64,000 nt of DNA from Acidovorax sp. DW039 (GCF_037101375.1 NZ_AP029019.1:3634001-3698000); one strand, 5' to 3'; positions 35,471 through 45,305 are shown, counted from the first letter of the stretch. The notes: generated by a model from the sequence alone, not told the origin. Program-made: numbers and translations.

Positions 35471-36724
35471 ATGTCTGCCCCTTCCGCCACCGTGGGTGCG
35501 GCGGTTTCCACACCCCCGGCACCTCCTGCAGTTCCGGCCAGTCTGGCCATTGTGGTGCTGGCCCTGCTGCTCAGCATTCAGCCGGTCACCACCGACCTCT
35601 ATCTGCCCGCACTGCCCGCGCTCACCCGCGACCTGAATGCCACCGTAGCCGCAGGCCAGCTCACGCTCAGCGCGCTGCTGCTGGCCTTTGGCTGCTCGCA
35701 ACTGGTGTGGGGCCCGCTGTCTGACCGCTTTGGCCGCCGCCCGGTGCTGCTGGCGGGCCTGGGCATTTATACCGCCGCATCGGTGGCCAGCGCGCTGGCC
35801 CCCAGCATGGGCATGCTGATCGTGTGGCGCGTGCTGCAAGGCGCGGCCATGGGCGCGGTGGTGATGTGCGCCCGCGCCATCGTGCGCGACCTGTACACGC
35901 CGCTGACCGGGGCGCGCGCCATGTCCAAGGCCCTGACGGGGCTGGGCGTGGTGGCCTGCCTGTGTGCCCCTGTGGGTGGCATGCTGGCGCAGTGGCTGGG
36001 CTGGCGCGCGGCGCTGCTGGCCCTCACGGCCTACGCGGTGGGCACGCTGGCCCTGGTGGCCCTGCGCATGCCCGAAACCGTGCAGCACAAAAACCCGCAG
36101 GCCCTGCAACCCGCCACCTTGCTGCGCACCTGGCGGCAGGTGCTGGGGCACCCTACGTTCTGGGCGTTTTCGCTGCTGACCAGCGCCACGTATGGCGGGC
36201 TGTTCACCTTTCTGGCCGCCTCATCGTTTGTGTTCATCGAGGTGCTGCAGCTCACGCGCACCGAATATGGCTGGATGCTGCTGTCTACCAGCGTGGCTTA
36301 TTTTGCAGGCACCTTTCTGTGCCGCTACCTCCTGGCCCGGCTGGGCTTGCGCCGCACTGTGGCGGTGGCCGGGGGCATGAGCCTGCTGGGCGGCTGCGGC
36401 ATGGCGCTGGTGGCACTGGCGGGCTGGCACCAGCCGGTGGCACTGCTAGCACCGTTTTATCTGTTCATGCTGGGCCACGGCATCCACCAGCCCTGCGGGC
36501 AGACGGGCTCAGTCGGGCCGTTTCCGCAGGCGGCGGGCGTGGCCTCGGCCCTCAATGGTTTTGTGATGATGCTGGCCGCCTTTGCCACGGGCGGCTGGGT
36601 GGGCTCCCACCTCAACGGCACCATCTGGCCCCTGATCTACGGCGTGCTGTTCTGGTCCGTCGTGCTGGGCATGACATCCTGGACTTTGGTACAAAAATTT
36701 GGAGAACCGCGACATGCTGCCTGA
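35471..36724 (+). CDS. Bcr/CflA family multidrug efflux MFS transporter
   Basis: The 417-residue inner-membrane drug:H+ antiporter has twelve predicted membrane segments. Typical DHA1/Bcr motifs are [15 protein letters not shown] in TM1, [20 protein letters not shown] (motif A after TM2), [23 protein letters not shown] and a late [18 protein letters not shown]. The family exports bicyclomycin, chloramphenicol and related compounds; the actual substrate is unknown. The gene end overlaps the miaA start by 11 nt, so the two are coupled. Confidence 0.92.
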   Translation: MSAPSATVGAAVSTPPAPPAVPASLAIVVLALLLSIQPVTTDLYLPALPALTRDLNATVAAGQLTLSALLLAFGCSQLVWGPLSDRFGRRPVLLAGLGIYTAASVASALAPSMGMLIVWRVLQGAAMGAVVMCARAIVRDLYTPLTGARAMSKALTGLGVVACLCAPVGGMLAQWLGWRAALLALTAYAVGTLALVALRMPETVQHKNPQALQPATLLRTWRQVLGHPTFWAFSLLTSATYGGLFTFLAASSFVFIEVLQLTRTEYGWMLLSTSVAYFAGTFLCRYLLARLGLRRTVAVAGGMSLLGGCGMALVALAGWHQPVALLAPFYLFMLGHGIHQPCGQTGSVGPFPQAAGVASALNGFVMMLAAFATGGWVGSHLNGTIWPLIYGVLFWSVVLGMTSWTLVQKFGEPRHAA

Positions 36725-37730
36725 ACACCTGCCCAACATTGCGCTGGCAGGCCCTACCGCATCGGGCAAAACCGCCGGGGCGCTGGCCTTGGCTGCCGTT
36801 CTGGGGCGGCGCATGCCGGTAGAGATCATCAGCGTGGACTCGGCCCTGGTGTACCAGGGCATGGACATTGGCACCGCCAAACCCACGGCGGCAGAGCGCG
36901 CCGCCGTGCCGCACCACCTCATCGACATCCGCGACCCGCTGCAGGCCTACAGCGCCGCCGAGTTTGTGCAAGACGCCACGCGGCTGATTGCCGAGATCCG
37001 CGCCCGTGGTGCCTTGCCCCTGTTGGTGGGCGGCACCATGCTGTACTTCAAGGCCCTGTTCGACGGCATTGACGACATGCCCGCCGCCAACCCCGAGGTG
37101 CGCGCCCAGCTTGAAGCGCAGGCCCAGGCCATTGGCTGGCCCGGCATGCACGCCGAGCTGGCCAAGGTAGACCCCACCACGGCCGCCCGCCTCGCCCCCG
37201 GCGACAGCCAGCGCATACAGCGTGCGCTGGAGGTGTGGCATGTGTCCGGCCAGCCGCTGTCGAGCTTTCACACTACAAAAAAAGGAGCTGCCAGCACAAG
37301 CGCAGCAAGCGCTACAGCCCTTTTTTCTTTGGAGCCCCACGACCGCGCCTGGCTGCACGAGCGCATTGCGCGCCGGTTTGACACCATGCTGGACGCAGGC
37401 TTCATGGACGAGGTGCGTGCCCTGCGTGCGCGCGGCGAACTGCATGCCGACCTGCCATCCATGCGCTGCGTGGGCTACCGCCAGGCATGGGAAGAACTGG
37501 ACTACCAGGCCAGCAAGGGGCCTGACGCACCGCTGAACCTGGCCCACTTCCGCGAGCGCGGTATCGTCGCCACACGCCAGCTCGCCAAGCGGCAGGTGAC
37601 CTGGCTGCGCAGCATGCCCGAACGCCACGCCATTGCCTGCGACCATCCCACCGCCGTGGCCGAACTGGTGCAGGCCGTGCTGCAGCGGCTGGACGCAGCG
37701 CCAACCCCACGCGCCGCCACCGTGGCCTGA
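36714..37730 (+). CDS. miaA: tRNA dimethylallyltransferase MiaA
   Basis: The 338-residue enzyme adds dimethylallyl to A37 of tRNAs reading UNN codons. The P-loop [55 protein letters not shown] and RCVGYRQAW are the expected motifs. The chosen ATG follows GGAG by about 9 nt; a TTG at 36699 is an alternative. The stretch [20 protein letters not shown] (codons from about 37275) is encoded by a palindromic repeat in the variable region between the core and the LHERIARRF helix, making the protein longer than typical MiaA (310-320). Confidence 0.95.
   Translation: MLPEHLPNIALAGPTASGKTAGALALAAVLGRRMPVEIISVDSALVYQGMDIGTAKPTAAERAAVPHHLIDIRDPLQAYSAAEFVQDATRLIAEIRARGALPLLVGGTMLYFKALFDGIDDMPAANPEVRAQLEAQAQAIGWPGMHAELAKVDPTTAARLAPGDSQRIQRALEVWHVSGQPLSSFHTTKKGAASTSAASATALFSLEPHDRAWLHERIARRFDTMLDAGFMDEVRALRARGELHADLPSMRCVGYRQAWEELDYQASKGPDAPLNLAHFRERGIVATRQLAKRQVTWLRSMPERHAIACDHPTAVAELVQAVLQRLDAAPTPRAATVA
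37275..37335. repeat. Palindromic repeat, copy f (inside miaA)
   Basis: ACAAAAAAAGGAGCTGCCAG, then AAGCGCTACAGCCCTTTTTT. It is in reverse orientation to copies b, e and h and in frame within a variable loop of MiaA. Confidence 0.75.
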
Positions 37731-37747
37731 CCGGACTCCGCTTCGCC

Positions 37748-38458
37748 ATGGCCACGACAGACATCAACACAGCCAGCGACACCGCACCGCGCCCAGCCAC
37801 CCTCAGCGTGCGCCAACTGGGCAAACACTACGGCAGCACGCCCGTGTTTGCGCGGGTGGATTTCAGCGTAGCGCCGGGTGAGTTTGTGGCCATCGTGGGC
37901 GATTCGGGCGTGGGCAAGTCCACCCTGCTCAACTGCCTGGCCGGGCTGGACGCTTGGGATGAAGGCGACATCGCCTATGCAGCAGCAGACGGCTCCATCA
38001 CCCGCCTGGCAGAGCTGGACGACACCGCCCGCGCCCTGTGGCGGCGCGCCCATGTGGGGTTCGTGTTCCAGGCCTTCCATGTGCTGCCGCACCTGGACGT
38101 GGCACAAAACGTGGCCCTGCCCTTGATGCTGCTGGGCCAGACCGACCCTGCGCGTGTGGAGCGCATGCTGGATGCCGTGGGCCTGGGCACGCTGGGCAAC
38201 CGCCTGCCGCAGCAACTGAGCGGCGGGCAACTGCAGCGCGTAGCCATTGCCCGCGCCCTGGTGCACCGCCCCGGCCTGCTGCTGGCCGACGAGCCCACAG
38301 GCAACTTGGACCCCACCACCGCCGCGCTGGTCATGGACCTGCTGCTGGCCCAGACGCGCGAGCACGGCGCATCGCTGGTGCTGGTCACCCACTCAGACAC
38401 AGCGGCTGCGCGTGCCGACCGGGTGCTGCGTCTGACGGCCAGCGGCATGGTAGGCTGA
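37748..38458 (+). CDS. ABC transporter ATPase (YbbA/LolD/AttE-like)
   Basis: This 236-residue MacB/LolD-class ATPase has Walker A IVGDSGVGKSTLLNCLAG, Q-loop VGFVFQAFHVLPHLDV, signature LSGGQLQRVAIARAL, Walker B LLLADEPTGNLD and switch VLVTHSD. Such ATPases pair with FtsX-type permeases and act on substrates in the outer leaflet or periplasm rather than by import. The partner permease starts at 39186, with an hsp20 gene on the opposite strand between them. It follows miaA by 17 nt. Confidence 0.9.
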   Translation: MATTDINTASDTAPRPATLSVRQLGKHYGSTPVFARVDFSVAPGEFVAIVGDSGVGKSTLLNCLAGLDAWDEGDIAYAAADGSITRLAELDDTARALWRRAHVGFVFQAFHVLPHLDVAQNVALPLMLLGQTDPARVERMLDAVGLGTLGNRLPQQLSGGQLQRVAIARALVHRPGLLLADEPTGNLDPTTAALVMDLLLAQTREHGASLVLVTHSDTAAARADRVLRLTASGMVG

Positions 38459-38548
38459 GCCTACGCAAGCCCTTACCACCGTAAGTCAGGTGAGCCCGCA
38501 AGGGCGTCACCCGACACTCACAGGGCGCGCGCCCATCAGTTGGCCCCC

Positions 38549-38980
38549 TCACTCAATATGCAGCCGTTGCGCGTTGCTCGCCTGCTTCTTGGGCAGCGTC
38601 AGCGTCAGCACGCCGTGGTCGTACTTGGCCCGTGCCTGGCTGGCGTCCACATCGGCAGGCAGCGCAAAGCTGCGGGCGACCTGGCCGTAGTAGCGCTCAG
38701 AGCGCAGCACCTTCTCGCCGTCTTTTTGCTGGTCGTGCTGGCGCACCTCGGCGCGCAGGCTCACCACGTTGCCTTCGAGCGAAACGTGGATATCTTCCTT
38801 GACCACGCCCGGCACCTCGGCGTGCACGGTGTAGCCGCTGTCAGACTCTTTCACATCCACCTTGATCTGCGCCGCCGAGGGCAGGCCGTCGCCATGCAGA
38901 GGGCGCACATAAAAGCCCGGGGCCACGTCCTTGAAAAACTCGTCCAGCAGGGTTCCGGTGCGGGGGATCAGAGAACTCAT
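38549..38980 (-). CDS. Hsp20/alpha-crystallin family small heat shock protein
   Basis: The 143-residue ATP-independent chaperone has an alpha-crystallin domain at about residues 35-135: IKVDVKESDSGYTVHAEVPG, VKEDIHVSLEGNVVSLRAEV, RSERYYGQVARSFALPADVD, ARAKYDHGVLTLTLPKK, ending in the A-x-x-L-x-I-type tail RLHIE. The start follows an AAGGAG ribosome-binding site. The leader contains a perfect 9-bp hairpin and a candidate sigma-32 promoter lies upstream. It sits on the opposite strand between the ATPase and permease of an ABC system, probably an insertion relative to the usual arrangement. Confidence 0.94.
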   Translation of the reverse strand: MSSLIPRTGTLLDEFFKDVAPGFYVRPLHGDGLPSAAQIKVDVKESDSGYTVHAEVPGVVKEDIHVSLEGNVVSLRAEVRQHDQQKDGEKVLRSERYYGQVARSFALPADVDASQARAKYDHGVLTLTLPKKQASNAQRLHIE

Positions 38981-39017
38981 GGTGATGCTCCTTCAAGAAA
39001 GTCAGTGACACAAACCT

Positions 39018-39040
39018 GCTGGCGCACACCCTGCGCCAGC
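39018..39040 (-). promoter_or_regulatory. Hairpin in hsp20 leader
   Basis: Perfect 9-bp arms GCTGGCGCA/TGCGCCAGC with a 5-nt loop, about 40 nt before the hsp20 start codon. It does not mask the ribosome-binding site as drawn, and no ROSE or fourU pattern was seen. Confidence 0.5.
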
Positions 39041-39056
39041 GTTCCGACACTCTTAA

Positions 39057-39084
39057 ATTACGGTGCCTCTCCTGCCATTTCAAG
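39057..39084 (-). promoter_or_regulatory. Candidate sigma-32 promoter of hsp20
   Basis: On the minus strand CTTGAAA (39084-39078) is followed 12 nt later by CACCGTAAT (39065-39057), roughly like the heat-shock sigma consensus CTTGAAA / CCCCATnT. The -10 match is partial. Confidence 0.4.
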
Positions 39085-39185
39085 GCCCCACCAGACCCCG
39101 GACGTCCCCATCGCCACGGTCTTTGAGTTGGCTCAAAAAGCCCCGCACCGCCTGCCGTGCCCCACCCCGGCGGCACAATGCTTTC

Positions 39186-41834
39186 ATGCTTGCACTGCTT
39201 CGCACCTTCTCGTGGCAAGACCTGCGCCACCACCCCTGGCGCAGCGCCGCCGCCATGGCCGCCGTGATGCTGGGCGTGGCGCTGGCCTTTGCCGTGCACG
39301 TCATCAACGCATCGGCGCTGGACGAGTTCTCGCAGGCCGTGCGCGCCGTCAACGGCCAGCCCGACCTGGAAGTGCGCCCCATGCAAGGCACGCTGGCCGA
39401 ATCGCTGTTTGCCCAGATCGCCCCCCACCCCGACGTAGCCCGCGCCAACCCGGTGCTGGAGGCCACGGCCATGGCCCGCCCGGCGGCGCAGGCCCCAGGC
39501 AATGCCCCCATCGCCCTGCGCCTGCTGGGTGCCGACGCCCTGCTGCTGCCCGCCATGGCCCCGGCCCTCATGCCCCGGCCATGGGAAGGCGCGGCGCGTG
39601 ACGCACTGTTTGCCCCCGCCACCGTCTACCTCAACCCCGCCGCCCTGCAGGCGCTGGGCCTGCCGCCACAAGGCACCCAGCCCCGCCCCACATTGCAACT
39701 GCAAACCGGCCTGCAAACCCTGGCCGTGCAGGTGGCGGGCACCGTGAGCGCCCCCGGCGCGCCGCTGGCGGTGATGGACATTGGCGCCGCGCAAGATCTG
39801 CTGGGCCGCGTGGGCCAGCTCACCCGCATCGACCTGCAGCTGCAGCCCGGCACCGACCGCAGCGCCTTCAAGCAAGCGCTGCAGGCCCTGCCCGGCTGGC
39901 CCGCGCAAGCCACCCTGGCCGAGCCCGGCGATGCGGCGCAGCGGGTGAGCAACCTCTCGCGCGCCTACCGCGTCAACCTGACGGTGCTAGCGCTGGTGGC
40001 GCTGTTCACCGGGGCGTTTTTGGTGTTCTCGGTGCTGGCCCTCAGCGTGGCGCAACGCGGGCCGCAGTTTGCGCTGCTGGCCGTGCTGGGCGCCACGCCC
40101 CGCCAGCGGCTGGCGCTGGTGCTGGCCGAATCGGCCCTGCTCGGCGTAGCGGGCAGCCTGGCCGGGCTGGCATTGGGCACGGCCCTGGCCAGCGCGGCAC
40201 TGCAATTGCTGGGCGGCGACCTGGGCGGTGGTTACTTTGCAGGGGTGCAGCCCCGCCTGCAGTGGAGCCTGCCCGCCGCCCTGCTCTACGGCAGCCTGGG
40301 CGTGGCCGCCGCCGTGGCGGGCGGCTGGTGGCCCGCCCGCGCCGCGCAGGCCCTGCCCCCGGCGCAAACCCTCAAAGGCCTGGGCAGCGCCAGCGGGCGC
40401 ACCGGGCGGGGCTGGATTGGTATGGTTTTGATAGCTGCCAGCGCTGTATTGGCGGCGCTTCCGCCCATTTTTGGCATTCCTTTGGCGGCCTACGTGGCCA
40501 TTGGCATGCTGTTGGTGGGCGGCATTGCACTGCTGCCCTGGGGCGTGGCCTGGCTGCTGCAGCGGCTGCAACCGCTGGCAGCGCGCCACCCACTCAGCCT
40601 GCTGGCGCTGGAGCGCGCCCGCCGCATGCGGGGCACCGCCGCCATTGCCGTGGGCGGCGTGGTGGCCAGCCTGAGCCTGGCGGTGGCGCTGACGGTGATG
40701 GTGGCCAGCTTTCGCGGCTCGGTCATCCAGTGGCTGGATGCGGTGCTGCCCTCGCCGCTGTACGTGCGATCGGCCCTGCAAGCCGCGGGCGGTGATGCCG
40801 CCCTGCTGCCGCCGGGCTTTGCTGAAGCCGTGGCCCGCCTGCCGGGCGTGGACAAGGTGGCCCCGCTGCGTGCCAGTGCTTTGCAACTGAGCGCCGCCCG
40901 CCCCGCCCTCACCGTGCTGAGCCGCCCGCTGGGCACCGACCCCGCCCAGGTGCTGCCCCTCACCGGCCCGGCCCTGCCCGTACCTGCGGGGCAGATCGGC
41001 GTGTATGTGAGCGAAGCGGTGGTGGACCTGTACGGCGTGCGCCCCGGCCAGGCGTGGCCCGATCTTTCTAAGGCTTTTATGCCTGTAGCGCTTGATACAC
41101 CAGCGCAAGCAGCTACGTTTTTCATAGCAGGTGTGTGGCGTGACTATGTGCGCCAGACCGGGGCCATCACCCTCGACAGCGCCGCCTACCAGCGCCTGAC
41201 CGGCGACACCCGTATCAGCGACCTGGCCCTGTGGCCTGCCGATGGGGTGGACTTGGCCGCACTGCAAAGCCGCATCCGCAGCACGGCGCAGCAGGCCAGC
41301 GCTGCAACTCCAGCGGGCTCCAGCGACTCAGGCGCTGCCAACCACAGCACGGATGGCCATCCGCCCCTGGTCGAATTTGCATCCGCCCAAGCCATCCGCG
41401 AACGCTCCCTGCAAATCTTTGACCGCAGCTTCGCCGTCACCTACTGGCTGCAGGCCGTGGCCATCGGCATCGGCCTCTTCGGCGTGGCTGCCAGCTTCAG
41501 CGCCCAGGTGCTGGCCCGCCGCAAAGAATTCGGCCTGCTCGCCCACCTGGGCCTCACCCGCCGCCAAATCCTGGCCGTGGTGGCAGCTGAAGGCGCGGCC
41601 TGGACGGGCATCGGTGCCGTCGCTGGCGTGCTGCTGGGCCTAGCTGTGTCGGTAGTGCTGGTGCACGTGGTCAACCCACAGAGCTTTCACTGGACGATGG
41701 AGATGAACATCCCCGCGCCGCGCTTGTGGGCGCTGTGCGCGGCGGTGGTGGTATCGGGGACGGTGACTGCTTGGCTGGCCGGGAGGGCGGCAGCGGGGAG
41801 GGATGCGGTGATGGCAGTGAAGGAGGATTGGTGA
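39186..41834 (+). CDS. ABC transporter permease with two FtsX domains (YbbP/Att-like)
   Basis: The 882-residue inner-membrane permease has two FtsX cores (around residues 260-400 and 745-880) plus extra membrane helices and large periplasmic loops, the YbbP-type layout. Conserved stretches include LALSVAQRGPQFALLAVLGATPRQRLALV and LARRKEFGLLAHLGLTRRQ. It should pair with the ATPase at 37748. Two palindromic repeats are in frame (40424-40475 and 41070-41130). The last 410 nt are duplicated about 3.5 kb downstream (44894-45303), flanking a foreign-looking cassette; this copy carries the full-length gene. Confidence 0.9.
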   Translation: MLALLRTFSWQDLRHHPWRSAAAMAAVMLGVALAFAVHVINASALDEFSQAVRAVNGQPDLEVRPMQGTLAESLFAQIAPHPDVARANPVLEATAMARPAAQAPGNAPIALRLLGADALLLPAMAPALMPRPWEGAARDALFAPATVYLNPAALQALGLPPQGTQPRPTLQLQTGLQTLAVQVAGTVSAPGAPLAVMDIGAAQDLLGRVGQLTRIDLQLQPGTDRSAFKQALQALPGWPAQATLAEPGDAAQRVSNLSRAYRVNLTVLALVALFTGAFLVFSVLALSVAQRGPQFALLAVLGATPRQRLALVLAESALLGVAGSLAGLALGTALASAALQLLGGDLGGGYFAGVQPRLQWSLPAALLYGSLGVAAAVAGGWWPARAAQALPPAQTLKGLGSASGRTGRGWIGMVLIAASAVLAALPPIFGIPLAAYVAIGMLLVGGIALLPWGVAWLLQRLQPLAARHPLSLLALERARRMRGTAAIAVGGVVASLSLAVALTVMVASFRGSVIQWLDAVLPSPLYVRSALQAAGGDAALLPPGFAEAVARLPGVDKVAPLRASALQLSAARPALTVLSRPLGTDPAQVLPLTGPALPVPAGQIGVYVSEAVVDLYGVRPGQAWPDLSKAFMPVALDTPAQAATFFIAGVWRDYVRQTGAITLDSAAYQRLTGDTRISDLALWPADGVDLAALQSRIRSTAQQASAATPAGSSDSGAANHSTDGHPPLVEFASAQAIRERSLQIFDRSFAVTYWLQAVAIGIGLFGVAASFSAQVLARRKEFGLLAHLGLTRRQILAVVAAEGAAWTGIGAVAGVLLGLAVSVVLVHVVNPQSFHWTMEMNIPAPRLWALCAAVVVSGTVTAWLAGRAAAGRDAVMAVKEDW
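40424..40475. repeat. Palindromic repeat, copy g (degenerate, inside permease gene)
   Basis: TTTTGATAGCTGCCAGCGCT matches the left half of copy a closely; the right arm (GGCGCTT...ATTTTTGGC) is degraded. It is in frame and encodes VLIAASAVLAALPPIFG, part of a predicted membrane helix. Confidence 0.6.
41070..41130. repeat. Palindromic repeat, copy h (inside permease gene)
   Basis: AGGCTTTTATGCCTGTAGCG, CTT, then GCGCAAGCAGCTACGTTTTT and CATAGCA. It is in frame and encodes SKAFMPVALDTPAQAATFFI in a periplasmic loop, the same phase as copies b and e. Confidence 0.7.
41423..41832 (+). repeat. Direct repeat, left copy (3' end of permease gene)
   Basis: A 410-bp segment aligned without gaps to 44894-45303 (offset 3471). 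I counted about 29 mismatches by hand, roughly 93% identity. Homology ends abruptly at GATTGGT just before the stop codon. Confidence 0.9.
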
Positions 41835-42046
41835 GAGTAACAATGAGCCTCCGGCAGACCATCAACAGCTGAAATGTAACAACGGTCTATTGAACCCAGC
41901 ACCCAACAATGCCTGAATATTAGTTGCCATTTACATTTTTTTAACAGATGATTGATTCAATGAATTTTGACACCGACCAATAGAGCTAGTCGCTGAGGAA
42001 ACGTTTAGCTTCAACGCGGTGCTTACATGGTCAACAAGGGAGGTTT

Positions 42047-42766
42047 ATGCGTTGGACCGTGTCACGTTTTCTGGTCTGTTGTGCCGTGGCTTTGAGTGTT
42101 TGCGCACCTGTCGCAGCGCAAATTGTTTATCCCCCCGGCTCGTCTCTAGACGTTCCACCCGGCGGCTCGGTGGATCAAGGGTGCATAGCCTTGGACATGC
42201 AAGGCACACTGAACCTCAGTGGCGGTACGCTTACTGTGGACACGGATGTGACCTTTGGCTCTGGCGCCAGCATCACCGGGAATAATGGCGTCATTGCCGT
42301 GGGCGGAAACCTCATCTCGTCTGGCAACATCAATACCGGTAGCAATAGCGTGGTACTGCGCGATGGCTGCGATCCAGGCAACAGCAGCCAAATCAACGGT
42401 AATTTCGTTTTTCAGAACCTGACACTTTCCAGCACGACAGGCCGCACCTTTGTCATTCCAGCGGGGGCAAACATCACGGTGCTAGGCACCCTGACCCTGC
42501 AAGGGGCCCCTGGGCAAAATATCCAACTCGTCTCTTCTGGCGGCGGCGCTGCAGTGATCAACCTGGGCCCAAGTGCCACGGTCAGCCAAACCTTCACTTC
42601 CGTGGCTGGTAATGTCCAAATAGGCAACGCTATTGCCACTGCGAAGAGTATTCCGACACTAAGTGAGTACGGCCTCATGCTGATGACATTGCTCATTGGC
42701 TTGGTAGCGCTCTGGTATCACCGCCGCCCTGCAGACACTCACTTCCATCGGCATATTCGAATTTGA
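42047..42766 (+). CDS. Exported protein with IPTL-CTERM sorting signal
   Basis: The 239-residue secreted protein has a signal peptide at 1-24 (cleavage near APVAAQ), then a Gly/Ser/Thr/Asn-rich body with repeated short strands (TLNLSGGTLTVDTDV, ASITGNNGVIAVGGN, LVSSGGGAAVINLG) that suggests a beta-helix or adhesin-like fold. It ends with the sorting signal IPTLSEYGLMLMTLL at 202-216, a membrane segment and HRR at 225-227. IPTL-CTERM domains are recognised by a dedicated exosortase (XrtH type) for envelope anchoring. Unusually, Tyr replaces the common Trp, and a 12-residue His-rich tail follows the basic cluster. A strong AAGGGAGG ribosome-binding site is present. Its lower GC suggests recent acquisition. 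Confidence 0.88.
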   Translation: MRWTVSRFLVCCAVALSVCAPVAAQIVYPPGSSLDVPPGGSVDQGCIALDMQGTLNLSGGTLTVDTDVTFGSGASITGNNGVIAVGGNLISSGNINTGSNSVVLRDGCDPGNSSQINGNFVFQNLTLSSTTGRTFVIPAGANITVLGTLTLQGAPGQNIQLVSSGGGAAVINLGPSATVSQTFTSVAGNVQIGNAIATAKSIPTLSEYGLMLMTLLIGLVALWYHRRPADTHFHRHIRI

Positions 42767-43657
<891 letters not shown>

Positions 43658-43754
43658 CGTTGCGTTTTTGGCTGTGTTTGATTTTCAGCAACTCAGCAAC
43701 ACAAGAAAACACTGTATTCCAAGACCTGTCAGCGGAAGCCTCTGCCATCTGCCA

Positions 43755-43775
43755 GTAACCTGTGCCGCAGGTTAC
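43755..43775 (+). promoter_or_regulatory. Hairpin over the putative glycosyltransferase start
   Basis: Perfect 8-bp arms GTAACCTG/CAGGTTAC with a TGCCG loop. The candidate GTG start codon (43762) falls inside it, so it could restrain translation, or the true start may be further downstream. Confidence 0.45.
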
Positions 43776-44889
43776 GCGCACAAGCCACCACCACGTAAAC
43801 GCATTGCAGTCATTGGCCCCGCTCCGTATCTGCCTGAACATGATCGTCAAAAACGAGGCACCGGTGATCACCAGGTGCCTCGCTTCGGTCAAACCCTTCG
43901 TAGATCATTGGGTCATTGTGGACACGGGCTCCACAGATGGCACGCAAGATATCGTCCGCGAGTTTATGCGGGGTATTCCAGGCACGCTGTATGAACGTCC
44001 TTGGAAGAACTTTGCCCACAACCGCAACGAAGCGCTTGAATTAGCACGCCCCCATGGCAGCTACTTGCTTTTTATTGATGCTGACGAGCAGTTGCGTGTG
44101 CCATCCGGCTTTACTTGGCCTGCTCTCCTGGCCGACGGATACACCCTGACATGCCACATGGATGGCTGGGAATACCAGCGCAATAGCCTGATTGCCACAC
44201 GGGTGAACTGGTATTGGGAGGGCGTGCTGCATGAGTATCTGACCGCCAAGCAGCACGGCCCGTGGCAGACATTGCAAGGCCCTGTCATCCATGTGTCGCA
44301 CGATGGCGCCCGCGCACGTGACCCGGAGACCTACCTGCGTGACATCGCATTGCTGGAGCAAGCCGTGCGGGACGATCCCACCAACACACGTAACGTGTTC
44401 TACCTTGCCCAGAGCTGCCGTGATGCCGGGAAGATCGAACCCAGTCTGCATTGGTATCAGCGCAGGGTTGAGATGGGCGGGTGGGAAGAAGAGCGTTGGT
44501 ACGCACTGTTCCAGATCGCTGTACTGCATGAGCGTAGCAAGGCTTCTGCAGTCACTGTACGTGAAGCCTATCTGGCTGCCTATGCCGCCCGTCCCCAGAG
44601 GGCAGAGCCGCTGTGCGAACTCGCCCGCTACTATCGCGAATGTGGAGAGTACGCTTTGGCTGCGCTGTTTGCGCTGCAAGCTTCACAAATTCCGCAACCT
44701 GCAGACATTCTCTTCATAGACACGCCGGTATACGCTTGGCGTTCTCTGGATGAGCTGGCCGTGAGTGCCTTTTACACCCCCCACCGCAACCTGGGTCGTG
44801 CTGCGCTGCAGCGTCTGCTAGCCGAGCGCCGCTACCCCGAGGCGCATGCCGCTCGCATTGAAGCCAACAAGGCTTTTTACGGGCTTTGA
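43762..44889 (+). CDS. Family 2 glycosyltransferase
   Basis: The 375-residue cytosolic GT-A-fold enzyme has LRICLNMIVKNEAPVITRCL (first strand and nucleotide-binding region), DTGSTDGTQDIV, RNEALELA and the metal-binding DAD at 106-108 (LFIDADEQL), then WEGVLHEYL. The C-terminal half (about 190-375) is helical and TPR-like. Such enzymes transfer sugars to proteins, lipids or cell-wall polymers. The collagen-like protein upstream is an attractive acceptor but this is inference. The GTG start lies in a hairpin; in-frame TTG codons further down are alternatives. Divergent GC and location between duplicated permease ends mark it as acquired. Confidence 0.88.
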   Translation: MPQVTRTSHHHVNALQSLAPLRICLNMIVKNEAPVITRCLASVKPFVDHWVIVDTGSTDGTQDIVREFMRGIPGTLYERPWKNFAHNRNEALELARPHGSYLLFIDADEQLRVPSGFTWPALLADGYTLTCHMDGWEYQRNSLIATRVNWYWEGVLHEYLTAKQHGPWQTLQGPVIHVSHDGARARDPETYLRDIALLEQAVRDDPTNTRNVFYLAQSCRDAGKIEPSLHWYQRRVEMGGWEEERWYALFQIAVLHERSKASAVTVREAYLAAYAARPQRAEPLCELARYYRECGEYALAALFALQASQIPQPADILFIDTPVYAWRSLDELAVSAFYTPHRNLGRAALQRLLAERRYPEAHAARIEANKAFYGL

Positions 44890-44893
44890 GTAG

Positions 44894-45305
44894 CCGTAAC
44901 TTCGCCGTCATCTATCGGCTACAGGCCGTGTTCATGGGCATCGGCCTCTTCGGCGTGGCCGCCAGCTTCAGTGCCCAGGTCCTGGCCCGCCGCAAAGAAT
45001 TCGGCCTGCTCGCCCACCTGGGCCTCACCCGCCGCCAAATTCTGGCCGTGGTAGCAGGCGAAGGCGCGGCCTGGACGGGCATTGGCGCCATCGCTGGCGT
45101 GCTGCTGGGCCTGGCCGTGTCCGTGGTGCTGGTGCACGTGGTCAACCCGCAGAGTTTTCACTGGACGATGGAAATGAACATCCCAGCGCCGCGCTTGTGG
45201 GCGCTGTGCGCGGCGGTGGTGGTATCGGGGACGGTGACTGCTTGGCTGGCCGGGAGGGCGGCGGCGGGGAGGGATGCGGTGATGGCGGTGAAGGAGGATT
45301 GGTAG
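44894..45305 (+). pseudogene. Duplicated C-terminal fragment of the FtsX-type permease
   Basis: This is a fragment encoding the last 135 or so residues of the permease at 39186, about 93% identical in DNA and gap-free over 410 bp. It lacks any start region and begins 5 nt after the glycosyltransferase stop codon. Amino-acid changes cluster at its left edge (T/I, W/R, A/F), while the rest differs mostly at silent positions. That pattern suggests the copy evolved under selection as part of a complete gene, for example in a related strain, before it became a fragment. A short reading frame remains but a functional product is unlikely. Confidence 0.88.

Noticed and set aside
44886..45305. Short frame as an independent functional membrane protein
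   Set aside because: It is a headless copy of the permease C terminus; a lone FtsX end without the rest is unlikely to work.
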